Shown piece after piece: positions 1 to 9,236 of a DNA stretch of 64,000 nt. The position numbers and the translations under genes are program-made. The stretch is from Collimonas pratensis (GTDB taxonomy: Bacteria > Pseudomonadota > Gammaproteobacteria > Burkholderiales > Burkholderiaceae_D): positions 4,464,001-4,528,000 of the forward strand of contig NZ_CP013234.1 of the NCBI RefSeq assembly GCF_001584185.1, in the 5' to 3' direction. The notes under the pieces are model-generated. The model did not search any database and was not told where the DNA came from. It saw only the letters and a program-made list of their open reading frames with translations. Within the stretch, counting starts at the first letter, position 1; each line of letters begins with the position of its first letter.

Positions 1-134
1 TGCCGGTGCTGGTGGTGAACTTCATCGCCCTGCTGGAGCTGGCCAAGGAAACCCTGATCGAGATTACCCAGGCCGAACCTTTTGCGCCTATCTATGTGCG
101 ACTGGCCTACTCACCTACTTATGCGCCGGCTTGA
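1..134 (+). CDS. scpA: Segregation and condensation protein A, C-terminal end (partial)
   Basis: The window opens inside a gene whose last 43 codons read in frame from base 3 to a TGA at 132-134. The peptide contains FIALLELAKE, then an EITQAEPFAPIYVRL segment, which is the typical end of ScpA, the kleisin subunit that bridges SMC and ScpB in chromosome condensation. Only the C-terminal winged-helix part is present, so domain order cannot be checked. It lies 125 bases upstream of panC on the same strand. The call rests on a short peptide, but the pattern is distinctive. Confidence 0.7.
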   Translation, partial: PVLVVNFIALLELAKETLIEITQAEPFAPIYVRLAYSPTYAPA

Positions 135-139
135 TTTTT

Positions 140-221
140 GTAGGGTGGGCACCTGTGCCCACGCGTAACTCAAGCGTACCCGCGTCGGCAACGCGTGGGC
201 AGCAAAACCTGCCCACCCTAC
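140..221. repeat. REP-like palindromic element, copy A
   Basis: Two short hairpins face each other: GTAGGGTGGGCA (140-151) with TGCCCACGCG (156-165), then CGCGTGGGCA (192-201) with TGCCCACCCTAC (210-221). The whole element is itself an inverted repeat, because the outer GTAGGGTGGGCA and TGCCCACCCTAC are complementary. The same motif recurs at 40412-40534 and 59779-59847. It fills most of the scpA-panC gap. The layout is that of paired REP sequences; no transposase is nearby. Confidence 0.75.
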
Positions 222-253
222 GATGACGCTTACATTTTATTCCGCAAAAATAA

Positions 254-1099
<846 letters not shown>

Positions 1100-1130
1100 G
1101 CTGCGCCTTTCCGCCTACCGACAGACGCGG

Positions 1131-2015
1131 ATGCTGGCTGCAGCGACGGCATTCTGCGCCGCGAGCCTGGCGGCGCCGCTTGCCGTCCTGGCCGCGCCCA
1201 TCACGGTGCAAGACGATGCGCAGCACGCAGTCACCCTGCCGCAGCCTGCTCATCGCATCGTCAGCCTGGCGCCGCACGCCACCGAACTGCTGTTCGCTGT
1301 CGGCGCCGGCACCTACGTCGTCGGCGTCAGCGATTACAGCGACTATCCGCCGGCCGCCGCCAAACTGCCCTCAGTCGGCAGCAGCAGCGCACTGGATATC
1401 GAACGCATCGTCAGTCTCAAGCCAGATCTGATAGTGGCCTGGAGCAGCGGCAATTCTGCCAGCCAGCTCGCCCGGCTGCGCGCGCTCGGCATTCCTGTAT
1501 TTGAAAGCGAACCGCGCCAGCTGGAAGCCATCGCCTCGTCGCTGCAGCGGCTGGGGCAGCTGGCCGGCATCCCGGACCAGGGTGCAGCGGCGGCCGAGGA
1601 TTTCAGCGCCAGGCTGGCGCAGCTGACGGCAACATATCAGCAGCGGCCGCCAGTGCGGGTGTTTTACCAGATCTGGCAAAAACCCTTGATGACCCTTAAT
1701 AACAAGCACATGGTATCCAGTGTGATCCGCCTGTGCGGCGGCGAGAATGTGTTCGGCCAGCTGCCGCAGCTGGCGCCTACCGTCAGCACCGAAGCCGTGC
1801 TGAGCGCCAATCCGGAAGTCATTTTTTCTGCCGACGGCGGTAAGAGCGTAGACGGCGGATGGCGCCGTTTTCCCAAGCTGGCAGCCGTGGCCGGCAACAA
1901 TCTTTTTACGCTGACGCCGAACTGGATGAGCCGACCCGGCCCGCGCATACTCGACGGCGCCGCCGAACTGTGCCAGCAACTGGACCTGGCGCGCAGCCAC
2001 CGCAGCCAGCCTTAG
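1131..2015 (+). CDS. btuF: Periplasmic cobalamin-binding protein, BtuF-like
   Basis: A class III ABC binding protein of about 294 residues, related to BtuF, with the N-lobe pattern RIVSLAPHATELLFAVGAG and a later KPDLIVAW strand. It probably captures cobalamin in the periplasm for the BtuCD-like transporter encoded on the other strand at 2625-4437; the riboswitch-controlled btuB nearby supports this substrate. The start is uncertain. ATG 1131 gives a signal peptide without a positive n-region. CTG at 1101 is in frame, has GGAG about seven bases upstream (1090-1093), and adds the basic stretch LRLSAYRQTR. I give the ATG but think the CTG is at least as likely. Other corrinoids or iron chelates are possible substrates. 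Confidence 0.8.
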   Translation: MLAAATAFCAASLAAPLAVLAAPITVQDDAQHAVTLPQPAHRIVSLAPHATELLFAVGAGTYVVGVSDYSDYPPAAAKLPSVGSSSALDIERIVSLKPDLIVAWSSGNSASQLARLRALGIPVFESEPRQLEAIASSLQRLGQLAGIPDQGAAAAEDFSARLAQLTATYQQRPPVRVFYQIWQKPLMTLNNKHMVSSVIRLCGGENVFGQLPQLAPTVSTEAVLSANPEVIFSADGGKSVDGGWRRFPKLAAVAGNNLFTLTPNWMSRPGPRILDGAAELCQQLDLARSHRSQP

Positions 2016-2051
2016 AACCGGCTTGCCGGCTCATCTCTGTGGAGACGCTTG

Positions 2052-2633
2052 ATGGCAAATATCCTGGAACTGGAAAGCCCGCGCCTGCTGCTGCGCCAAT
2101 GGCGCGACGCCGACCTGTCGGAACTCGCAGCCATGTGCGCCGATCCGCAAGTGATGCGTTATTTTCCTGCCACCTTGAACCATGACGAAAGCGCTGCCTT
2201 GATCGGACGCATACGCGAGCATTTCGCGCAGCACGGCTTTGGCCTGTGGGCGCTGGAGCGCAAGGATAACGGCGCACTGATTGGACTGACGGGGCTGTTG
2301 CAAGTTGGTTTTAGCGCGCCGTTTACACCAGCAGTGGAAATCGGCTGGCGCCTGGCAAGGCCGTATTGGCGCCAAGGTTATGCCTCCGAAGCCGCCACGG
2401 CGGCGCTGGCGGCAGGCTTCGAGCAACTGAGACTGGAACAGATCGTATCGTTTACCGCCGACAGCAACCTGCCCTCGCAAAAAGTCATGCAAGCGATCGG
2501 CATGCAGCGCGATCCCGCAGATGATTTCCTGCATCCGAAACTGGCCGATGGCCATCCGCTCAAACCGCACCTGCTGTATCGCATTACGCAAATGCAGTGG
2601 AATGCACGACAGTCCGCGGACGGATCAGCCTGA
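2052..2633 (+). CDS. GNAT family N-acetyltransferase (RimJ/RimL type)
   Basis: A 193-residue acetyltransferase whose opening LESPRLLLRQWRDADL is typical of the RimJ/RimL-like GNAT subfamily, which transfers an acetyl group from acetyl-CoA to an amine. The acetyl-CoA binding segment is near RPYWRQGYASEA. ATG 2052 is preferred because GGAG at 2041-2044 lies seven bases upstream; an in-frame TTG at 2049 is also possible. The last nine bases overlap the end of the convergent ATPase gene. The substrate cannot be told from sequence, and its place inside the B12 region may be chance. Confidence 0.85.
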   Translation: MANILELESPRLLLRQWRDADLSELAAMCADPQVMRYFPATLNHDESAALIGRIREHFAQHGFGLWALERKDNGALIGLTGLLQVGFSAPFTPAVEIGWRLARPYWRQGYASEAATAALAAGFEQLRLEQIVSFTADSNLPSQKVMQAIGMQRDPADDFLHPKLADGHPLKPHLLYRITQMQWNARQSADGSA

Positions 2634-3434
2634 TACCGAAGCGGTATCGGCCAGCGGCATGAACATGCGCTGCCTGCCGTTATCCAATACTTCAAACGCG
2701 CAGCCAAAAGCGGCCTGCAACAGCTGCGGCTGCAGCACCTTGTCGGCGCTGCCCTGCCAGGTCTGGCCATCCCCCAACAACAGCACGTGGCTGGCGTAGC
2801 GCGCCACCAGGTTGATGTCATGGCAGGCGGCGATTACCGCTTTTTTGCGCGGCAAGCCATTTGCTATCTTACGCAGCAATTCCATCACCACGATCTGCGC
2901 CGCCGCATCCTGATGCGCGGTCGGCTCATCCAGCATCAGCAGCAGCGGATCCTGCGTCAGCAGCGTCGCCAGCGCCACCCGCTGCCGTTCGCCGCCAGAC
3001 AGGCGCATCACGTCATGTTCGCTGAAGCTGGCCATCCTGACGCGCTGCAAGGCTTGCATGGCCTGGGCACGGTCTTCCTCGCGATCCCAGCCAAAGCCGA
3101 ACTGATAGGGATGGCGGCCCGCGATCACCGCCGCCAGCACGCTGCTGGAAAAGGCGTCTGCCTGCTGCTGCGCCAGCAAGCCACGCAGACGCGCCAGCTG
3201 TTGCGGCTGAATGCGATCGATGCGCTTGCCCTGGATCGCTACGCGGCCCTCCCCCGGCAGCGCCAGCCCCGCCAGCGTATGCAGCAGCGTGGTCTTGCCG
3301 ATGCCGTTACGGCCCAGCACACACCAGAACTGGCCCGGCATCACTTGCCAGTCCAGCCGCTTGCACAAGATTCTTTGATCTGCGCTGACGCTCAATTGTT
3401 CGGCCGCCAGCAATGGTGCGCTGAATTCGTTCAT
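2625..3434 (-). CDS. btuD: Iron-complex/cobalamin ABC transporter ATPase, BtuD/FecE-like
   Basis: A 269-residue ATPase with Walker A GRNGIGKT, signature LSGGERQR and Walker B LLLMLDEPT, in the order expected for an ABC nucleotide-binding subunit. Family resemblance is to FecE/BtuD/FhuC, which power uptake of cobalamin, heme or siderophores at the inner membrane. Its start is ten bases after the stop of the permease gene, so the two are certainly cotranscribed. Together with the btuF-like protein and the B12-riboswitch-controlled receptor, the likely substrate is cobalamin. The gene ends nine bases inside the convergent acetyltransferase gene. Confidence 0.88.
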   Translation of the reverse strand: MNEFSAPLLAAEQLSVSADQRILCKRLDWQVMPGQFWCVLGRNGIGKTTLLHTLAGLALPGEGRVAIQGKRIDRIQPQQLARLRGLLAQQQADAFSSSVLAAVIAGRHPYQFGFGWDREEDRAQAMQALQRVRMASFSEHDVMRLSGGERQRVALATLLTQDPLLLMLDEPTAHQDAAAQIVVMELLRKIANGLPRKKAVIAACHDINLVARYASHVLLLGDGQTWQGSADKVLQPQLLQAAFGCAFEVLDNGRQRMFMPLADTASVSG

Positions 3435-3444
3435 GCATGCGTCC

Positions 3445-4437
3445 TCATGCGCGGCTGCGCGACAACAGCCAGAGAAACACCGGCACTCCCACCAGAGCGG
3501 TAATCACGCCCACCGGCAGCTGCGTCGGCGCCACCACGGTACGCGCCGCCAGATCGGCTAGCGCCAGCGCGGCGCCGCCCGCCAGCACGCTGGCCGGCAG
3601 CAGGATGCGCTGGTCGTTGCCGACCAGCAGGCGGACCGCGTGCGGCACCACCAGCCCGATAAAGCCGATCGTACCGGCCACCGTCACCGCCGCGGCGGTA
3701 GCCAGCGATGCCGCAGCCAGTGTCATCCAGCGCAAGCGCAAAACGGGCACGCCGAGCAGCTGGGCGAAACCCTCGCCGCGCGCCAGCAGATTGAGCTGCT
3801 GCGCCTTGAACACGCTCCACAGCAGGAGCAGCAGCAACAGCACCGCCGCCGGCAACAGCAGGCGGCCGTCTTCGAGGTCGCCCATCAGCCAGAACAGCAT
3901 GCCGCGCAGCTGCGCATCGGGCGCCAGGGTCAGCACCAGCGTCACGATCGCGCCAAAGCCGGCGGCGATCATCACGCCAGTAAGAATCAGACGATGGCCG
4001 CTATGCTGGGCCACGCTGGGCAGGCGCCGCAAAGCCTGGCGCGCCAGCCCGAACAGCAGCAACACCGCCAGCCCCGCGCCGAGTGCGGCGCCGAATGCAG
4101 CAGCGGTGTCGCCCATGAAACCGAAATGACTGGCCACAAGCAGGGCCGTCAAGGCGCCGGCGGCGGAGCCTCCGGACATACCCAGCACATAAGGTTCGGC
4201 CAGGGGATTACGCAGCAACACCTGCATCAAGGCCCCGGCCAGCGCCAGCAGGCCGCCGACGATGAAAGCCGTCAGCGCCCGCGGCAGGCGCAAGGAAAAG
4301 TAAATCTGGTCCGCCACCAGCGGACGCCCACAGCCACTGCTGCCGCACAACACGGCGAGCGACAGCGCCAATCCCGCCGCCGCCGTCAGGCAGAGGAGGA
4401 TCAGGATAGCGCGGCGCAGTGTGGTGATGCTGGTCAA
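3445..4437 (-). CDS. btuC: FecCD-type ABC permease, BtuC-like
   Basis: A 330-residue, almost wholly hydrophobic protein of the FecCD permease family, which forms the transmembrane channel as a homodimer. The conserved family segments SLRLPRALTAFIVGG, GGSAAGA and GFIGLVVPHAVRLLVG (the coupling-helix region that touches the ATPase) are all present. Length and about ten membrane spans fit BtuC. It lies between btuB and the btuD-like gene on the minus strand, so all three are likely under the riboswitch at 6589-6780, unless the large inverted repeat between btuB and this gene ends transcription. Substrate specificity is inferred from context. Confidence 0.88.
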   Translation of the reverse strand: MTSITTLRRAILILLCLTAAAGLALSLAVLCGSSGCGRPLVADQIYFSLRLPRALTAFIVGGLLALAGALMQVLLRNPLAEPYVLGMSGGSAAGALTALLVASHFGFMGDTAAAFGAALGAGLAVLLLFGLARQALRRLPSVAQHSGHRLILTGVMIAAGFGAIVTLVLTLAPDAQLRGMLFWLMGDLEDGRLLLPAAVLLLLLLLWSVFKAQQLNLLARGEGFAQLLGVPVLRLRWMTLAAASLATAAAVTVAGTIGFIGLVVPHAVRLLVGNDQRILLPASVLAGGAALALADLAARTVVAPTQLPVGVITALVGVPVFLWLLSRSRA

Positions 4438-4475
4438 TGAACGAGTCGCTTCGCGGTAAATGTATTCGTAAATTG

Positions 4476-4596
4476 CAGTAGCTCTTTAGGCCCTGACGAG
4501 CGCCTCAAGGTCTGGCCGAGAAGCGCAACTGTACTTTAGTACAGTGAGCATCGCAGGCCGGAGATTGAGGCGCGCAGTAGGCCTAAAGAGTTACTG
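4476..4596. repeat. Large nested inverted repeat between btuC and btuB
   Basis: The outer arms CAGTAGCTCTTTAGGCC (4476-4492) and GGCCTAAAGAGTTACTG (4580-4596) pair with one mismatch. Inside, GCGCCTCAA (4500-4508) pairs with TTGAGGCGC (4565-4573), and the centre is ACTGTACT-TT-AGTACAGT. The right arm includes the btuB stop codon. The structure may act as a terminator, attenuator or RNA-processing site between btuB and btuC, or it may be a small mobile palindromic element. There is no run of T on either side like a classical terminator. Confidence 0.8.
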
Positions 4597-6474
4597 CTGC
4601 CAATTTACACCAACAAACAGGCCACGTGACGGCTGGTTATAGCCGTAGGCGGTCTGATAGTCGCGGTTGAACAGGTTCTCGACACGGCCATATACCGAAG
4701 TCTGTTTGGTCAGCTGATAACGCACATTAGCGTTGGTCAGCCAGTACGGCGCCAGCTGCGGGTTGCCGGGAATGTCGGTGCGGCTGTCGGTGTATTGCAC
4801 ATCCGTGCCGATACGCCAGGCGCCGAAGCTTTTCGCTGCACCGAAGGAACCGAGCGTCTTGGCCCGCCGCACCAGGGTCTTGTCGGTCGATTCATCTTTC
4901 GGATTCTGCAGAGTCAGGCTGGCGCGCCAGTCGATTTCCGCCAGGGTGGCGCTGGCGCTCAGTTCCAGTCCCTGGTTCTTGGCGCGAGCGATATTGATGG
5001 TATGGAAGGTCACGGGATCGTAGCCGAACTGGTCGCGCGTGCGGGTATCGAACAAGGTGGCGCGCAACAAGGTAGCGCCGGCGGCGTACTGCACGCCCAA
5101 CTCATAGGATTTGGAACGCTCGGCCTTGAGGTTGGTGTTGCCGTACAGCGGGTCATACAGCTGCACCGGCGTTGGCGCATTGAATGCAGTCGAGGCATTG
5201 GCGATCAGCTTGACGCTGTCGGTCAGCGCATAGCCGTAGCCGAGGTAGCCGGTATTATCCGAACCGGAACCGCCGACATCGTCGTGGCGCAGGTTGAGTT
5301 GCAGCTGATGCGGGCCGATCTTGCCAAGCGCGCCGGCGTACACGCTGGAGGTCGAGCGCGAATAGCTGTTGCTGGAATTGCCGTAGCTGCTGTTGGACTC
5401 GACTTCCGCCTTTTCGCGGCCAGCGTCAACGCCGGCAGTTACCGTCCACATCGGCGACAAGCGCAATTCATTGGCCCACTGCAGCAGGTTCTGCGTGCTC
5501 TTGTAGCCATTGCTGCTGTTGCCGAACTGCGTCAGGTCGTCGAGGTTGTCGCGGTTGACGTTTTGCGACAGCGTCAGTGTCGAGGTCCAGTTCTGGGTGA
5601 AATTATTCTTGGAGTACACGGCGAAAGACTGGCTCTTGGAATGGCCACGGTTCTGGTCAGTCGGCGTGCCGTAGGCATCGTCAAAGGTGTACTTGGCGTC
5701 GTTGGCATAGACGCGGGCGCCGATTTCATTGCCCTTGCTCCATTCCTGCGATACCGATCCCGAGACGCTGGTGTTGCCGTCGCCGTTGCGGTCCGGATTG
5801 ACGTTCGGGCTCTGCTGCGGGTTCTGCGCCGAAAAACCGTCGGTCTTGAAGCGGGTCAGGGCCAGGGCGTAACGGGTATCGCCGCTCTTGCCGCTGACGC
5901 CGACGTTGCCTTGATAAGTGCCGCGCGAGCCGGCTTCGACCGACGCATTGAGGGCCGGTGCGCCACTGCCGCGCTTGGTGAAAATCTGCACCACGCCGCC
6001 GATGGCGCCGGAACCGTAGATCGCGGAGACGTTGCCGCGCACGATTTCGATATGGTCGATCTGCTCAGGCAGGATGTTTTCCAGCGCCGGCAAACCGTAG
6101 GAAGCCTGGCGGCGGATCGGCACGCCATCGATCAGGATCAGGGTTTCCGAGGTATTGGCGCCGCGCATGAACAGCGAAGCCTGCTGACCGGGACCGCCGA
6201 CACGGGTGATCTGGATGCCGGCCTGGCGCTCCAGCAAGGCAGGCAAATCAGGCGCCTGCGAATTGCGGATATCTTCCGCGCTGATCACGGTAGTGTGCGG
6301 CAAGGCATCGGTTTGCGGCTGCTCGACGCGGGCGGCGGTCACCACCACCGGCACCAGGCTCTGCTCCTGGACGGTTTGAGCGACAGCAGAGCCAAAGCTG
6401 CAGGAAAGAATGGCGGCAGCCAGCGCGAGCGGCTTCAGGGCCGCGCCGGAACGGCATGATAAAGATAAGGTCAT
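4591..6474 (-). CDS. btuB: TonB-dependent vitamin B12 outer-membrane receptor
   Basis: A receptor of 627 residues from ATG 6474, an outer-membrane beta-barrel that takes up cobalamin using TonB energy. The N-terminus MTLSLSCRSGAALKPLALAA followed by a small-residue run and SAVAQ is a clear signal peptide. A TonB-box-like VPVVVTAARVEQP follows, then the plug domain (LPALLERQAGIQIT, LFMRGANTSETLILIDGVP, EIVRGNVSAIYGSGAIGGVV), and the barrel ends GLFVGVNWQQ with a terminal aromatic-rich strand. A longer reading frame starts at 6540 but would put 22 extra residues before the signal peptide, so it is rejected. The upstream cobalamin riboswitch fixes the substrate class well. Confidence 0.93.
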   Translation of the reverse strand: MTLSLSCRSGAALKPLALAAAILSCSFGSAVAQTVQEQSLVPVVVTAARVEQPQTDALPHTTVISAEDIRNSQAPDLPALLERQAGIQITRVGGPGQQASLFMRGANTSETLILIDGVPIRRQASYGLPALENILPEQIDHIEIVRGNVSAIYGSGAIGGVVQIFTKRGSGAPALNASVEAGSRGTYQGNVGVSGKSGDTRYALALTRFKTDGFSAQNPQQSPNVNPDRNGDGNTSVSGSVSQEWSKGNEIGARVYANDAKYTFDDAYGTPTDQNRGHSKSQSFAVYSKNNFTQNWTSTLTLSQNVNRDNLDDLTQFGNSSNGYKSTQNLLQWANELRLSPMWTVTAGVDAGREKAEVESNSSYGNSSNSYSRSTSSVYAGALGKIGPHQLQLNLRHDDVGGSGSDNTGYLGYGYALTDSVKLIANASTAFNAPTPVQLYDPLYGNTNLKAERSKSYELGVQYAAGATLLRATLFDTRTRDQFGYDPVTFHTINIARAKNQGLELSASATLAEIDWRASLTLQNPKDESTDKTLVRRAKTLGSFGAAKSFGAWRIGTDVQYTDSRTDIPGNPQLAPYWLTNANVRYQLTKQTSVYGRVENLFNRDYQTAYGYNQPSRGLFVGVNWQQ

Positions 6475-6588
6475 GTTTGGATACGATAAGAGTCCCCGGC
6501 CTGCTTCCCCGCAAGCCCGGTTGCAACAGTCGCCAGGCAAGGGCGTGGCACAAACGTGACCTCGCCGCTACCTCGCTCCCCCTGATCT

Positions 6589-6780
6589 GGCCGGTATCCG
6601 GGCTAGCAAGTCGGAGTGCATAACCTTCCCATGTAAAACCGCTACACAGTGGCATGAGATGCGCCCTGCCGCCTGTCGCATCCTGTTGGATACAGACAAG
6701 CGGCGCTTGTTTACCGTTGCGGGGGCAGCACACGTTGGCTGGCGATCTGATACGCCTAGCGCCGTGTTTCCCGTTTAACT
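6589..6780 (-). promoter_or_regulatory. Cobalamin (AdoCbl) riboswitch
   Basis: Reading the minus strand 5' to 3', this region carries the conserved parts of the B12 riboswitch in order: an ACGGGAAAC segment, CTGCCCCCGCAACGGTAA, the B12-box core GCCACTGTG (plus 6645-6653), TGGGAAGG, and the closing CCCGGATACCGGCC (plus 6589-6602). It ends about 115 bases before the btuB start. The family represses translation or transcription of B12 transporters when adenosylcobalamin is abundant. Exact outer limits are estimates. Confidence 0.92.
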
Positions 6781-6800
6781 GCGGACATGGACATGTCCGC
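6781..6800. other. Perfect 9-bp dyad upstream of the B12 riboswitch
   Basis: The sequence GCGGACATGGACATGTCCGC has perfect nine-base arms around a two-base centre and directly abuts the riboswitch on its upstream side. It could be a protein-binding operator, the first hairpin of the leader RNA, or part of the btuB promoter region. I see no good sigma-70 promoter that would decide between these. Confidence 0.5.
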
Positions 6801-6806
6801 GTGCAC

Positions 6807-6831
6807 CAAAACCCCGCCATTGTAAGGCGGG
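6807..6831 (-). terminator. Intrinsic terminator of the HPP/CBS gene
   Basis: On the minus strand CCCGCC-TTACAAT-GGCGGG is followed by GTTTTGG. The six-base GC stem and short T-run lie 37 bases after the stop of the HPP/CBS gene and just before the btuB leader, where a terminator is expected. Confidence 0.6.
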
Positions 6832-6868
6832 CGCGGTCTGGCGGCAATTGCCGCGGTTAAAAGTGTGG

Positions 6869-8041
6869 TTAAAGCGTAGCCAGGTTCGCGTTGCCGCGGT
6901 ACAGGGCCGCCACCATGTCGGACTGCGTCACCATGCCGACCAGCCGGTTTTGATCGTCGACAATCGGCATATGATGGATGCCGGAATCGGACAGCGGCTG
7001 CACCAGCTCGACGATATGCATGGACGAGGCCGCGCTCTTCACTGCAGCAGTCATGATCTGCCCCACTACTTCCGGCTTGTCCGAATGCGTACCGGTGCTG
7101 CGCCGCAGGAACTGCTTCAGGCGCTGGTCGACACCGGCGTAAAGCTGCAGATCCACCTGGCGCATGAAATCGGTCTGGGTCACGATGCCGACCAGGCGCC
7201 GCGCCCGGTTGATGACCGGCAGCGCCTTGATCCGGTGCTTCAGCAGCAAACCCCAGGCATCTTCCAGCGACGTGCCGTACTCGACGCTGACCACATCGCG
7301 CGACATGATGTCGGCGCAGGTGATAGCGCCGAAGCGACGCCGGTAGGCGTGCATCTCGGTTTGCAGGATCAGGCTTTCGAGGTCGTCGCGGCTGACGTCC
7401 AGCACCTGGTTGTATTGTTCCAGCACATGGTCCAGATCTTCTTGCGTAAAGCCGATCCGCGCGCCGCTGGGCTGGTCGATAGTCTTGTGCAGCTTGGCCG
7501 GATCCTGATGGGCGCTGTGCGGGTAGCGGCGCTTGGTGGCGTTATTGAACAGCAGCGCCACCAACAGCAGAAAAATAGAATTTAACAGCACCGGCGTCAG
7601 GATGAAATGGAAGCCCAGGCTGGTCACCGCCGGCCCGCCCAGCACTGCCGTCAGCGCCACCGCACCGCTGGGTGGATGCAGGCAGCGCAGGGCAAACATG
7701 GCGCCGATCGCCAGCGACACCGCCAGCGCCGGCGCGAATACCGGATCGTGGACCCAGCGCGCGCAAGCCACGCCGATCACGGCAGCCACCAGGTTGCCGC
7801 CGATGATCGACCAGGGCTGCGCCAGCGGACTGGCCGGCACGCCAAACAACAGCACTGCCGAAGCGCCCATCGGCGCGATCAGCAGCGGCAAGGGAGCGCC
7901 CGGGCCGAGCACCCAGTGGCTCACCAGCCCGGTCAGCAAAATCCCCAGCAAAGCGCCGCAACAAGCACGCAGGCGCTCGGTGGCATTGACCGCCACCGAA
8001 CCGGGAATAAAGCCGCGCAACCACAAACCCAAGGAATTCAT
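6869..8041 (-). CDS. HPP family membrane protein with two CBS domains
   Basis: A 390-residue protein. Residues about 22-165 form the four- to five-span HPP membrane domain, with the naming motif LHPPSGA at 121-127. The C-terminal half holds two CBS domains, roughly 240-295 (DIMSRDVVSVEYGTSLEDAW) and 328-385 (MTAAVKSAAS ending VTQSDMVAAL), which usually bind adenine nucleotides and regulate the attached domain. HPP proteins of cyanobacteria and plants have been linked to nitrite transport; the function here is unknown. It starts 37 bases after an orphan ABC binding protein on the same strand, so the two may be cotranscribed. Confidence 0.85.
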   Translation of the reverse strand: MNSLGLWLRGFIPGSVAVNATERLRACCGALLGILLTGLVSHWVLGPGAPLPLLIAPMGASAVLLFGVPASPLAQPWSIIGGNLVAAVIGVACARWVHDPVFAPALAVSLAIGAMFALRCLHPPSGAVALTAVLGGPAVTSLGFHFILTPVLLNSIFLLLVALLFNNATKRRYPHSAHQDPAKLHKTIDQPSGARIGFTQEDLDHVLEQYNQVLDVSRDDLESLILQTEMHAYRRRFGAITCADIMSRDVVSVEYGTSLEDAWGLLLKHRIKALPVINRARRLVGIVTQTDFMRQVDLQLYAGVDQRLKQFLRRSTGTHSDKPEVVGQIMTAAVKSAASSMHIVELVQPLSDSGIHHMPIVDDQNRLVGMVTQSDMVAALYRGNANLATL

Positions 8042-8078
8042 CTTCTTTGCTTTCGATTTTCTTGATTTTGATGAAGGT

Positions 8079-9236
8079 TCAGCCGCCGTAGGCGTAGCTG
8101 AATTTATTGTTGACGATGCGTCCCATCACGCGCGAGCGCTGGTCCAGTCCGACATGGTCCTTCGCACTCATGTTGACCACGCCTTGCGGAATCGTCAGGT
8201 CATGGGTGTTTTCCAGCGCAGTGCGGAGGGCGGCGCGGAACTGCTTGCTGCCCGGCTGCCCCGCTTGCAGCGCCTGCGGCAGCGCGTTGGCGAGCAGCAT
8301 GTAGGCGCCCCAGGCGTCGGCGGCGAACTGCGTCATGCTGCCGGCGCCATAGGCGGCTTCATAGCGGCTGGTGAAATCCAGCGCAGTCTTCCGGACCGGA
8401 TTGGACAGCGGCAGCTGCCTGGCCACCACGGCCGGCCCGGTCGGAAAGAAAGTGCCTTCGACATCCTTGCCACCCACCTTCAGGAAATCAGCGGTGGCGA
8501 TGCCATGGGTCTGGTAGATCCGGCCCTTGTAGCCGCGTTCGACCAGGGTCTTTTGCGGCAGCACCGCCGGCGTCGCCGAAGCGGCGATCAATACCGCATC
8601 CGGCTGCGCCGCCATGATCTTCAGGATCTGGCCGGTGACGCTGCTGTCGTTGCGGTTATAGCGCTCGCTGGCGACCACCTTGATCTTGCGCAGCTCGGCC
8701 AGGTGCGAAAATTCGCGCCACCAGCTATCGCCGTAGGCATCGGCAAAGCCGATGAAGCCGACCGTTTTAATCCCGTTAGCGGCCATGTGCTGGGTCAGGA
8801 TGGTGGCCATGTGCGAATCATTTTGCGGTAGCTTGAAGGCCCAGGCCCGTTTGGCATCCTGCGGTTCGACAATCGAGGCCGAGGCTGCCAGCGCCAGCAT
8901 CGGCGTGCCTGACTCTGCCACAACATCCAGCAGCGCCAGCGCCGCCGGCGTGGTGTTGGGGCCGACGATCAGGTCGACCTTTTCTTCGCTGATCAGCTTG
9001 CGCGCGTTGCGCACGGCGTTGGTCGGATCGGAAGCGTCGTCCAGGATGATGTACTCAACTTTTTGCCCGGCAATCTCTTTCGGCCATAACAGGATGGCGT
9101 TTTTGGTCGGCGCTCCGATGGCGGCTGCCGGGCCGGTGACGGCGATGTCGACGCCGATTTTGATCTGCGCGCTGGCCGCGGCGCAGACTGCCAGCATGGT
9201 GATGGGGGCAAGGCAGCTGTACATGATTTTCTTCAT
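8079..9236 (-). CDS. Branched-chain amino acid type ABC substrate-binding protein
   Basis: A 385-residue periplasmic binding protein of the LivJ/LivK (type I fold) family, starting MKKIMYSCLAPITMLAVCAA with cleavage expected after ASA. The mature part begins QIKIGVDIAVTGPAAAIGAP and keeps the family landmarks VDLIVGPNTTPAALAL and GFADAYGDSWWREF. ATG 9236 starts the signal peptide; an upstream frame start at 9287 adds an unlikely histidine-rich tail. No permease or ATPase gene is next to it, so it is an orphan binding protein; the ligand is unknown. The divergent gntR gene starts 266 bases away. Confidence 0.88.
   Translation of the reverse strand: MKKIMYSCLAPITMLAVCAAASAQIKIGVDIAVTGPAAAIGAPTKNAILLWPKEIAGQKVEYIILDDASDPTNAVRNARKLISEEKVDLIVGPNTTPAALALLDVVAESGTPMLALAASASIVEPQDAKRAWAFKLPQNDSHMATILTQHMAANGIKTVGFIGFADAYGDSWWREFSHLAELRKIKVVASERYNRNDSSVTGQILKIMAAQPDAVLIAASATPAVLPQKTLVERGYKGRIYQTHGIATADFLKVGGKDVEGTFFPTGPAVVARQLPLSNPVRKTALDFTSRYEAAYGAGSMTQFAADAWGAYMLLANALPQALQAGQPGSKQFRAALRTALENTHDLTIPQGVVNMSAKDHVGLDQRSRVMGRIVNNKFSYAYGG

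Noticed and set aside
4795..6459. 554-codon plus-strand frame opposite btuB
   Set aside because: btuB on the minus strand has a clear signal peptide, plug and barrel. The plus-strand peptide is a composition artefact rich in Gly, Ala, Arg and His.
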